Origin: Paenibacillus sinensis
GTDB taxonomy: Bacteria > Bacillota > Bacilli > Paenibacillales > Paenibacillaceae
NCBI RefSeq assembly: GCF_019904155.1
Contig: NZ_JAHCMB010000226.1
Coordinates: forward strand, 1-64,000
DNA: 64,000 nucleotides
Direction: 5' to 3'
Shown here: in pieces, positions 19,810-28,111 of the stretch
How the letters are laid out: every line of letters starts with the position of its first letter
Position numbering within the stretch: the stretch's first letter is position 1
Translations under genes and position numbers: made by a program
The notes under the pieces: generated by a model
Told to the model about the DNA's origin: nothing
Seen by the model: only the letters and a program-made list of their open reading frames with translations
Database searches by the model: none

Positions 19810-20129
19810 CCGACTTGGGAGCAGCTGATTAGGCTGACATCGTGGATTTCAACCGATCCCGCAAATTCCGGCAGCATCATGAATCTCCACAGACCCTTCG
19901 CATCTCGGCAGACATCACGAATCTCCACAGACCTTTCGTATCTCAGCTGACATCACGAATCTCCACAGACCTTTCGCATCTCAGCTGACATCACGAATCT
20001 CCGCGACCTTTCACATCTCAGCTGACATCACGAAGATGACCCCTTGTCCATCCGCATGCGATCCATGCGAAGAGGCAATTACCCGAAGGAGCCTGCCATT
20101 TTTATCAAAAATATACTCCGGCCGTTTAC
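19810..20129. other. Intergenic region with tandem repeat
   Basis: Between the membrane protein (+) and gcvH (-), which converge here. It holds a 38-bp repeat array and no clear T-tailed terminator. No gene was seen. Confidence 0.5.
19875..20034. repeat. 38-bp tandem repeat, four units plus partial
   Basis: Units start at 19875, 19913, 19951, 19989 and 20026 (partial). Consensus begins CATCACGAATCTCCACAGAC and ends TTTCGCATCTCAGCTGA. Unit 4 is 37 bp. Only a few substitutions separate the units. Confidence 0.92.
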
Positions 20130-20522
20130 TTAGTCCCCGACCAATTCGCGGTATGCCGCCGCAGCCAGGAGTCCTGCGGTTGCCTCGGCATAGTCCCCGT
20201 CCACTTCCACTTCGTAAATCCAGCCGTCCCCGTAAGGCTGCTCGTTCAGCAGCTCCGGGCTGTCCTCCAGCGCTTCATTGACCCGCGTAACCGTTCCCGA
20301 CACCGGCGAATATAATTCGGATACCGTCTTGACCGATTCGATGCTGCCTACGCTTTCGCCCGCCGTAACCGCCGTTCCGATCTCCGGAAATTCGATAAAT
20401 ACGATATCTCCCAGCAGATGCTGGGCATGGTCGGTAATGCCGATGCGCACGATGCGCCCTTCCCCCTGCTGCGCCCATTCATGCTCTTCACTGTACCGGA
20501 GGTTGTCCAGAATTTCACTCAT
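20130..20522 (-). CDS. gcvH: Glycine cleavage system H protein
   Basis: 130 residues, the usual length. H protein carries the aminomethyl group on a lipoyl-lysine between the P and T proteins. The lipoylation site is Lys65 in GSIESVKTVSELY. HEWA near residue 14, the GDIVFIEFPEIG strand and VNEALEDSPELLN are typical. It is transcribed away from gcvT-gcvPA-gcvPB, which is unusual for this cluster. Its own leader of about 170 nt carries two inverted repeats instead of the glycine riboswitch. Confidence 0.94.
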   Translation of the reverse strand: MSEILDNLRYSEEHEWAQQGEGRIVRIGITDHAQHLLGDIVFIEFPEIGTAVTAGESVGSIESVKTVSELYSPVSGTVTRVNEALEDSPELLNEQPYGDGWIYEVEVDGDYAEATAGLLAAAAYRELVGD

Positions 20523-20581
20523 TTTCGGTTGCCGCCTCTTTTCGTTTTTTGTGGGAATTGGAAGTTTGGAGATGATACGCG

Positions 20582-20624
20582 AATGCCATTTTCAAGGGCA
20601 CCGTCCGAGCATGAAAATGGCATT
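20582..20624 (-). promoter_or_regulatory. 13-bp perfect inverted repeat in the gcvH leader
   Basis: AATGCCATTTTCA and TGAAAATGGCATT are 17 nt apart, about 60 nt upstream of the gcvH ATG. No T run follows on the minus strand, so it is not a simple terminator. A second weaker pair (AATTCATT 20644-20651, AATGAATT 20675-20682) lies further upstream. Confidence 0.6.
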
Positions 20625-20695
20625 TGGCGAACATCGCCTGAATAATTCATTTTGGGAATGACTCGATAAGCGATAATGAATTTTGGATAGCTATA

Positions 20696-20724
20696 GACTA
20701 AGTTATGCCCGTATCCAGTGTCAA
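20696..20724 (-). promoter_or_regulatory. Candidate gcvH promoter
   Basis: The minus strand shows TTGACA (20724-20719), a 17-nt spacer and TTAGTC (or TAGTCT with 18). The -35 is perfect and the -10 weak. Confidence 0.4.
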
Positions 20725-20773
20725 TATATCTAACAGCAAATAAATTTCGTTCGGCGTTTCTGGCCATTTCCTG

Positions 20774-20802
20774 TTGACACCGTTCCCCGTTTCAAGTATT
20801 AA
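20774..20802 (+). promoter_or_regulatory. Promoter of the gcvT-gcvPA-gcvPB operon
   Basis: TTGACA, a 17-nt spacer, then TATTAA. It lies about 40 nt upstream of the riboswitch, as expected for its transcription start. Confidence 0.65.
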
Positions 20803-20840
20803 TGGAGTGAGAAGAATCACATACGTAATAGCGGATGATG

Positions 20841-21046
20841 GTGTAGGGAGAGACCGTTCCGGATGGAATGGCGCCGAAGGAGTAAGCCCCGGGGAGGCCC
20901 CGGCGGTGAATCTCTCAGGCAAAAGGACCTTTGCCGGACGCATCTCTGGAGAGCACCGGACGCTTACGGCGGACGGTCACCAACGGGGAAACCCGCTTTT
21001 GACACAGAATTGCGGGGTAACTCTCAGGTACAAGGGACAGAGCGAA
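20841..21046 (+). ncRNA. Tandem glycine riboswitch (two aptamers)
   Basis: Aptamer 1 shows GGGAGAGACC, GCGCCGAAGGAGTAAGCCC, then GAATCTCTCAGGCAAAAGGAC and TCTCTGGAGAG. Aptamer 2 follows with CACCAACGGGGAAACCC, AACTCTCAGGTACAAGGGAC and AGAG. These are the conserved cores of the gcvT RNA element. It sits between a strong promoter and gcvT, followed by a terminator-like hairpin. In Bacillus the element activates gcvT transcription when glycine is bound. Confidence 0.95.
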
Positions 21047-21098
21047 GACGAAGAACAGCACTGCGGCTGTATGCATTCGTCTTTGATCTGTCTTTTTT
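21045..21098 (+). terminator. Riboswitch expression-platform terminator
   Basis: AAGACGAA...TTCGTCTT with inner ACAGC/GCTGT pairing, then TCTTTTTT. Its 5' arm abuts the last aptamer strand (GCGAAGACG), which suggests that glycine binding competes with the hairpin. Confidence 0.75.
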
Positions 21099-21182
21099 GC
21101 GCTTCAAAAGGGGATTACGGCATCGCGAGCCCTTCATTTTGGAATGATAAGACAAGCAAAAATTCGATAGGAGGCACGGCCT

Positions 21183-22286
<1,104 letters not shown>

Positions 22287-22467
22287 GGAAATTCACCTGT
22301 AGAATCAACACGCCGAAAGTCAGCAGCCGTGCCTAACCCCCGGAATACGCCGGACACGGGACACGGAGACGCGCCGCCCGCGCAAGTCCGGTCACGATAA
22401 GCCTGACCACATGATAAGCCTAACCATGCGTCAACCATCTCATTTAGCCAAGGAGTGAATCCGAAAC
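22287..22467 (+). other. gcvT-gcvPA spacer
   Basis: A 181-nt gap inside an otherwise tight operon, at the place where gcvH often lies in related species. It contains two near-copies of GATAAGCCT(G/A)ACCA and the gcvPA ribosome binding site (AAGGAG). No gcvH remnant could be recognised. Confidence 0.5.
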
Positions 22468-23820
22468 ATGAAGCATCGTTATCTGCCGATGACCGAGCAG
22501 GACCGCAGCGAAATGCTGGCGGAGATCGGGATTCAGTCCGTTGAAGAGCTGTTCGCCGATATTCCCGAAGCGGTGCGCTACAAGGGCCGCCTGCCAATGT
22601 CGGAGGCGCTGGACGAATACACCCTGCTGCGGCATATGAAACGGCTGGCGGACAAGAACGCCGATTTTGACAGCCACACGAGCTTTCTGGGAGCCGGCCT
22701 CTATGACCATCATGTTCCCGTTGTCATCAACCATGTCATTTCCCGTTCGGAATTTTATACGGCTTACACGCCGTATCAGCCCGAAATCAGCCAGGGCGAG
22801 CTTCAGGCCATCTTTGAATTTCAGTCCTACATCTGCGAGCTGACCGGCATGAAGGTCGCCAACGCCAGCATGTACGACGGCGCGACGGCTCTAGCCGAAG
22901 CGGCGGTGCTGGCTTCCGCGCATACGAAGCGGAAGAAGATCGTGGTCTCCCGCGCGGTTCATCCCGAAGCGCGGCAGGTGCTGGCGACCTCCGCGGCCGG
23001 ACTCGGCCTTGAGGTCGTGCTGGTCGGCTGCGAGGACGGCGTAACCGACCTCGCCCTGCTGGCGCAGGCGGTTGACGGCGACACAGCCGCCGTTCTTGCC
23101 CAGTATCCGAATTTCTTCGGATGCATCGAGGATCTTGGCGCGATGGCGAAGCTCGCGCATGACGCCAAGGCGCTGCTCGTCGTCAGCGCCAATCCGCTCG
23201 CCCTCGGCGTGCTGGAGACGCCGGGCAAGCTGGGCGCCGACATTGTCGTCGGCGACGCGCAGCCGCTCGGCATCAACGCCTCGCTGGGCGGGCCGACCTG
23301 CGGCTACTTCGCGGTCGCCGAGCCGCTGATGCGCCGCATCCCTGGCCGGATCGTCGGCCAGACGGTCGACCGCAGCGGCAAGCGCGGATTCGTGCTGACG
23401 CTGCAAGCCCGCGAGCAGCATATCCGCCGCGAGAAGGCGACGTCGAACATTTGCTCCAACCAGGCGCTGCTCGCGCTGTGCGCTTCCGTGTATTTGTCCG
23501 TTATGGGCAAAGAGGGCATGAAGGATGTCGGCGGACTGAACATCCGCAAGAGCCATTATGCCGCCGCGAGACTGGGCGCCATTGCCGGCGCATCGCTGGC
23601 CTTCGCTTCACCTTACTTCAATGAGTTCGTGCTGAAGCTGCCGGAAGGAACCGATGTGCAGGAAGTCAACCGGAAGCTGCTCTCAGAGGGCTTCCTTGGC
23701 GGGTATGATCTGGGCCTGGAATATCCCGAGCTGTCCGGCTGCATGCTGGTCGCCGTAACCGAGAAACGAAGCAAGAGCGAGATCGACGAATTCGCAAGCG
23801 TATTGGAGGGCTGCTTATGA
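22468..23820 (+). CDS. gcvPA: Glycine dehydrogenase (decarboxylating) subunit 1
   Basis: 450 residues, N-terminal half of the two-part glycine decarboxylase used by Bacillota and archaea. It starts [20 protein letters not shown], the usual beginning. [21 protein letters not shown]-type segment, HPEARQVL and [21 protein letters not shown] are conserved. It pairs with GcvPB to decarboxylate glycine with pyridoxal phosphate. gcvPB overlaps by 4 nt. Confidence 0.95.
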   Translation: MKHRYLPMTEQDRSEMLAEIGIQSVEELFADIPEAVRYKGRLPMSEALDEYTLLRHMKRLADKNADFDSHTSFLGAGLYDHHVPVVINHVISRSEFYTAYTPYQPEISQGELQAIFEFQSYICELTGMKVANASMYDGATALAEAAVLASAHTKRKKIVVSRAVHPEARQVLATSAAGLGLEVVLVGCEDGVTDLALLAQAVDGDTAAVLAQYPNFFGCIEDLGAMAKLAHDAKALLVVSANPLALGVLETPGKLGADIVVGDAQPLGINASLGGPTCGYFAVAEPLMRRIPGRIVGQTVDRSGKRGFVLTLQAREQHIRREKATSNICSNQALLALCASVYLSVMGKEGMKDVGGLNIRKSHYAAARLGAIAGASLAFASPYFNEFVLKLPEGTDVQEVNRKLLSEGFLGGYDLGLEYPELSGCMLVAVTEKRSKSEIDEFASVLEGCL

Positions 23821-25274
23821 AACCGGAACAGAGCCTGATCTTTGAACTGAGCCGCCCTGGCCGTTCGGCCTATTCTCTGCCGGAATGCGATGTGCCGGAA
23901 GAGAAGCTGGAGGACCTGCTTCCAGCCGGTCTGCTGCGGGAAGAGCCTGCGGCCCTGCCGGAGGTGTCCGAGGTGGATGTCATCCGTCATTACACCGCCC
24001 TCTCCCGCCGCAACTTCGGCGTGGATAACGGCTTCTACCCGCTCGGCTCCTGCACGATGAAATACAATCCGAAGATCAATGAGGATGTCGCCCGCTTCTC
24101 CGGCTTCGCCAAGATTCATCCGTACCAGCCGGAAGAGAGCATTCAGGGCGCTCTGGAGCTGCTGCATACGCTGCAAAGCGACCTCGCCGCCCTGACCGGC
24201 ATGGACGCCGTGTCGCTTCAGCCGGCGGCTGGCGCCCACGGCGAGTGGACCGGCCTGATGATGATCAAGGCCTACCACGAAGCCCGCGGCGAGGAACGGA
24301 CGAAGGTCATCGTCCCGGACTCCTCCCACGGCACGAATCCGGCGAGCGCATCGGCCGCCGGTCTCACCACGGTTACGATTCCTTCGACGCCGCAGGGCAT
24401 GGTCGATCTGGACGCCTTAAAAGCGGCGGTCGGTTCAGACACCGCAGCGCTCATGCTGACGAACCCGAGCACGCTCGGCCTGTTCGAGACCCAGATCGTG
24501 GAGATCGCCGAGATCGTTCATGAAGCCGGCGGCCTGCTCTACTACGACGGAGCCAATTCGAACGCCATCATGGGCATTACGCGCCCCGGCGACATGGGCT
24601 TCGACGTCGTGCATTTGAATCTTCACAAGACGATGAGCACGCCGCACGGCGGCGGCGGTCCCGGAGCGGGTCCGGTCGGCGTGAAGGCGAAGCTGATTCC
24701 GTTCCTCCCCTCGCCGACGGTGGCGAAGAACAAGGACGGCAGCTTCTCATTGAAGGACAGCGGTCCGCAATCGATCGGACGGGTGAAGGCGTATTACGGC
24801 AACTTCGGCATCCTGGTCCGCGCGTACACCTACATCCGGACCTACGGGCCGGACGGTCTGCGCGAGGTGTCGGAGAATGCCGTGCTGAACGCCAATTACA
24901 TGCTGAGCCGGCTAGCAACTTATTTCGAGGTTCCTTATCCGGGCATCTGCAAGCATGAATTCGTTCTGTCCGGCAAAAATCTGAAGCAGTACGGCGTCCG
25001 CACCTTAGATGTCGCCAAACGCCTGCTCGATTTCGGCTACCATCCGCCGACCGTCTACTTCCCGCTTACGGTTGAGGAATGTCTCATGATCGAGCCGACC
25101 GAGACGGAGAGCAAGGAGACGCTAGACGGCTTCATCGATACGATGATCCAGATCGTCCGCGAAGCCGAGGAGACGCCGGAAATCGTGGTGAACGCGCCGC
25201 ATACAACGGAAATCAGCCGGCTGGATGAAACGCAGGCTGCCCGTAAGCCGGTGCTGAACTGCGCCTGCAGCTAA
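23817..25274 (+). CDS. gcvPB: Glycine dehydrogenase (decarboxylating) subunit 2
   Basis: 485 residues, starting in an ATGA overlap with gcvPA. It carries the pyridoxal-phosphate lysine, Lys271, in [18 protein letters not shown]. Other conserved parts are [16 protein letters not shown] (74-89), [15 protein letters not shown] and [12 protein letters not shown]. The C-terminus ends in an extra CACS tail. It is the last gene of the riboswitch operon, and a strong terminator lies about 180 nt later. Confidence 0.96.
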   Translation: MKPEQSLIFELSRPGRSAYSLPECDVPEEKLEDLLPAGLLREEPAALPEVSEVDVIRHYTALSRRNFGVDNGFYPLGSCTMKYNPKINEDVARFSGFAKIHPYQPEESIQGALELLHTLQSDLAALTGMDAVSLQPAAGAHGEWTGLMMIKAYHEARGEERTKVIVPDSSHGTNPASASAAGLTTVTIPSTPQGMVDLDALKAAVGSDTAALMLTNPSTLGLFETQIVEIAEIVHEAGGLLYYDGANSNAIMGITRPGDMGFDVVHLNLHKTMSTPHGGGGPGAGPVGVKAKLIPFLPSPTVAKNKDGSFSLKDSGPQSIGRVKAYYGNFGILVRAYTYIRTYGPDGLREVSENAVLNANYMLSRLATYFEVPYPGICKHEFVLSGKNLKQYGVRTLDVAKRLLDFGYHPPTVYFPLTVEECLMIEPTETESKETLDGFIDTMIQIVREAEETPEIVVNAPHTTEISRLDETQAARKPVLNCACS

Positions 25275-25457
25275 TGGAGCCGTATAGCTGCTATTAGAGC
25301 ATGCAGTGTAGAACTATGCAGCGGAAGAATGAGCGGTCAATAGGCTCTACAACCATACATTTGCCATCAACATGGAACGATTTCTTAACCAATCAAGCGT
25401 CTGACATCGAATGATGCAAATGCGGGTCCATATCTCACACATCCAGAACCAAATATC

Positions 25458-25507
25458 GGCGGCCGCCAAGGACATGAATGACATCATGGCGGCCGCCTAT
25501 TTTTTTG
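25458..25507 (+). terminator. Terminator of the gcv operon
   Basis: GGCGGCCGCCA pairs perfectly with TGGCGGCCGCC and is followed by TATTTTTTT. The 183 nt between gcvPB and this hairpin show nothing else. Confidence 0.9.
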
Positions 25508-25572
25508 AATACATAAGCTAATTTTAGCCCGCCCTCTTCGTACCCTCGATACTGCTACATGCGACGAGATGC

Positions 25573-26553
25573 TCACATGGCCGAATACTTCTCCAGCAGC
25601 TCCTGCAGCTTCTTCTTCATCAGCTCGATCATCTCAGGCGGTTCCAGCACCTCGGCATCGTTCCCGAGCCCGATGAACAGAGTGGCGAAATACGGAAGCT
25701 CGCTTACCGGAATGGTGCCGTCGATGACTCCCGATCCGTCTTCCCTAATCTGGATCAGCGTCCGCCGTCCCAGCTCCGCCTGGCATACCCGGACGCCCTC
25801 CTCAGTCAGCGTCACACGACAGGGGATATATTCCTCCGTTTCCGGAAAAGCAGCCTCCCAGTTGCCCAGATGAACCTGGCTTAAATCCAGGGCCTGCCGG
25901 TTCGGCGCTTCATCGCTTACGCTGGCGATCCGGTCGCACCGGAACAGCCGGACACCGCCCCGAAGGAAACAGTAGGCCGGGCAGTACCACAGTCCGCTGC
26001 TGGCATAAATGCCGATCGGCTGGATGTCACGCTCTGACACGCCGCCCGCCGTCCGGTAACCAACGCGGATAACCCGCTGGAGAACTGAAGCATCCAGCAG
26101 CGCCTGCAGATGAGGCGCCCCTACCGTTCGCTCCGGGATGACAAAGTCGACCCGGTTCTTCATCTCGTCGATCCGGTCGCGCACTTCCCCCGACATATAA
26201 TGATAGAATTTCTCCAGTGCGGTTTGAGCTTCCCCCTCGAAGGGGAGATTGGAATAATGCCGCAGGGCGTGGCTGGCGAAGAACAGCGCGACCGCCTCCT
26301 CCTCCCGGAATGCGATCGGCGGAAGTATCCGCTCGTTCAGCACCTGGTATCCTCCATGGGGTCCGACCTCCGAATACAGGGGAACGCCAAGCTCGCCAAG
26401 CTCCTGAAGATCCCGCAAAATGGTCCGATGTGAAACCCCGAATTCCCATGCCAGCTCCCTGACGGTGAACTTCTTCTTCCGGTTGACGGTCAGCATAAGC
26501 TCGAGCAGGCGTTTGGATTTGGATATACGGTCTTCTCCGGCTGGATTCGGCAA
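25573..26553 (-). CDS. HTH/WYL-domain transcriptional regulator (YafY type)
   Basis: 326 residues if translation begins at TTG 26553, which has AAAGGAG about 12 nt upstream; in-frame ATGs further up (to 26613) would overlap that site. Residues after the start form a winged helix (RKKKFTVRELAWEFGVSHRT, then ILRDLQELGELGVPLYSE). The WYL domain follows in the middle (IGIYASSGLWYCPAYCFLRG), with a WCX-type C-terminus. WYL domains bind ligands or nucleic acid and control transcription. It is divergent from the DinB-like and hydrolase genes, which are its likely targets. Confidence 0.82.
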   Translation of the reverse strand: MPNPAGEDRISKSKRLLELMLTVNRKKKFTVRELAWEFGVSHRTILRDLQELGELGVPLYSEVGPHGGYQVLNERILPPIAFREEEAVALFFASHALRHYSNLPFEGEAQTALEKFYHYMSGEVRDRIDEMKNRVDFVIPERTVGAPHLQALLDASVLQRVIRVGYRTAGGVSERDIQPIGIYASSGLWYCPAYCFLRGGVRLFRCDRIASVSDEAPNRQALDLSQVHLGNWEAAFPETEEYIPCRVTLTEEGVRVCQAELGRRTLIQIREDGSGVIDGTIPVSELPYFATLFIGLGNDAEVLEPPEMIELMKKKLQELLEKYSAM

Positions 26554-26671
26554 ATCGGAATGTGCTCCTTTCATTGTGGACGATATCTTTTTAACCATGA
26601 CAGTTATTGTCACTATTATACGCTACAATGGGAATCAGGAAGAACAATAAACTAGGAAGGTGTGAGCAAAC

Positions 26672-27166
26672 ATGCAGGATTCGCAAGCCGTCACGGAAAT
26701 GAAGAAGCTGCTGTTCGAAGAACTGGAACTGATCGCAAGAACCACCGGAGCCTTGCTCCATCTCGTTAAGCCGGAAGACTGGGAATACCGCCCCCGGGAC
26801 AATATGCGGACGCTGCTGGAGCTGGCGCAGCATCTGGTCGCCATTCCTGATGTCGATCTGCTGATTCTTCAGGAGCACCCTCATGAGGATATCCAAAAGG
26901 TCGAAGCGGAGATCGATCGGGAGCGCACTGCCGAGCCTCTCTCCGCATGGATGAGCAAGGGTCTGGCTGACCTGAAGGCGTACATGGAAAGCTTGAGCGA
27001 CGAGGATTTTCTGTACAAGACGACGAAACCCTTCTATCTGGAGCATGGCACGGCGCAGGCCAAATGGCTCATTGAGATTGTCACCCATGCCCAGCACCAC
27101 CGGGCCCAGCTGTTTAATTATATGAAGGAACTGGGCTATGAGGTGAACATGTCCCATCTGTATTGA
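26672..27166 (+). CDS. DinB-family protein (putative metal-dependent)
   Basis: 164 residues forming a predicted four-helix bundle. The three family histidines are present: His54 (LAQHL), His139 and His143 (THAQHHR). DinB/YfiT-like proteins bind a divalent metal, and some act as thiol-dependent S-transferases; the reaction here is unknown. AAGGTG lies 10 nt upstream of the ATG. It lies 18 nt before the hydrolase gene and forms an operon with it, facing the WYL regulator. Confidence 0.8.
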   Translation: MQDSQAVTEMKKLLFEELELIARTTGALLHLVKPEDWEYRPRDNMRTLLELAQHLVAIPDVDLLILQEHPHEDIQKVEAEIDRERTAEPLSAWMSKGLADLKAYMESLSDEDFLYKTTKPFYLEHGTAQAKWLIEIVTHAQHHRAQLFNYMKELGYEVNMSHLY

Positions 27167-27184
27167 ACCGAAGGAGGTTTCCAC

Positions 27185-27994
27185 ATGAATGAGCATCAGG
27201 CGGCGGCTCCCGGAATGGTGTATACCCGAAAATACCTGAAGCGTCCGGACACCGTGCTGTCCTACCTCGATTTCGGCGGAAGCGGCGAGCCGCTGGTCGC
27301 GCTGCATGGCCATATGAATGAGGGCCTGTTCGCCCGGGGGCTCGCTTCTTCGCTCGCGGGACAGTATCGTGTCATCGCCCTCGACCAGCGCGGCCACGGC
27401 GAATCGGAGCAGCCGGCCAGCTACGAGAATGACCGGTATGTTGACGATCTTCTGGCACTGCTGAAGCATCTGAGACTTGATCGGGCCACCCTGCTCGGCC
27501 ACTCGCTCGGCGGCGTCGTCGCCTACCGGATGGCCGCCCGCCGCCCCGAGTTAGTGAAGGCGCTGATCGTTGAAGATATCGGCGCATCGGTGAATGACGA
27601 TTTAAGCTTTGTGTTGAGCTGGCCGCAGCGGATGCCGACCCGGGCGGCGCTGGTGGAGGCGCTGGGCCGGCTCGGACCGGCATTTGCCTACTCCATGAGA
27701 GAGTATGAAGACGGCTGGGGATTGCCGTTTATCCCGGAAGACATGGTGAAGTCCCAGAGTCATCTGAACGGCGATCACTGGAAGGACTGGCTGGCGACGG
27801 ACTGCCCCGCCCTGCTGCTCCACGGAACAGCCAGTCCCTGCCTAAGCTCCGAAATGGCGGAGGAAATGGCCGCGAGAAGACCGAACACGAAGCTGGTCCA
27901 TATCGAGGCCGGCCATTCCATCCATTTCGATAATCCGGCCCGATATATCGAGGAAATAACCCGCTTCCTGCAATCGCTCGGAACGACGGACTAA
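27185..27994 (+). CDS. Alpha/beta hydrolase
   Basis: 269 residues. The nucleophile elbow is GHSLGG with Ser107. The oxyanion-hole strand LVALHGHM (37-44) and LDQRGHGESEQP are typical of the fold. The acid is likely in LLLHGTASPC and the catalytic His in IEAGHSIHFDNP near residue 251. The substrate is unknown. GGAGG lies 8 nt before the ATG. It is co-transcribed with the DinB-like gene and ends at a strong terminator. Confidence 0.85.
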   Translation: MNEHQAAAPGMVYTRKYLKRPDTVLSYLDFGGSGEPLVALHGHMNEGLFARGLASSLAGQYRVIALDQRGHGESEQPASYENDRYVDDLLALLKHLRLDRATLLGHSLGGVVAYRMAARRPELVKALIVEDIGASVNDDLSFVLSWPQRMPTRAALVEALGRLGPAFAYSMREYEDGWGLPFIPEDMVKSQSHLNGDHWKDWLATDCPALLLHGTASPCLSSEMAEEMAARRPNTKLVHIEAGHSIHFDNPARYIEEITRFLQSLGTTD

Positions 27995-27996
27995 AT

Positions 27997-28033
27997 GTTA
28001 AAGCCCGGCCCCTTGAAGGGACCGGGCTTTAAC
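27997..28033. terminator. Bidirectional terminator
   Basis: GTTAAAGCCCGG pairs with CCGGGCTTTAAC (12 bp). It lies between the convergent hydrolase (+) and RND transporter (-) genes. Confidence 0.8.
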
Positions 28034-28036
28034 ATT

Positions 28037-28111
28037 GTGCCGGTTCTAGTTGCATCGGTTCAGGTTGTACCGGTTCTGGTTACGCCGGTTCTGACTGCAC
28101 CGGATTCTATT
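28037..28111. repeat. 15-bp tandem repeat, five units
   Basis: Consensus G(T/C)(A/G)CCGGTTCTGGTT at 28037, 28052, 28067, 28082 and 28097. It runs up to the stop codon of the RND gene. Units differ at two to five positions. Confidence 0.8.

Noticed and set aside
19875-20034. Possible CRISPR array
   Set aside because: Repeat follows repeat directly, with no spacers.
26554-26613. Upstream in-frame ATG starts for the WYL regulator
   Set aside because: They would place the AAAGGAG site inside the coding part; TTG 26553 fits better, although this is not certain.
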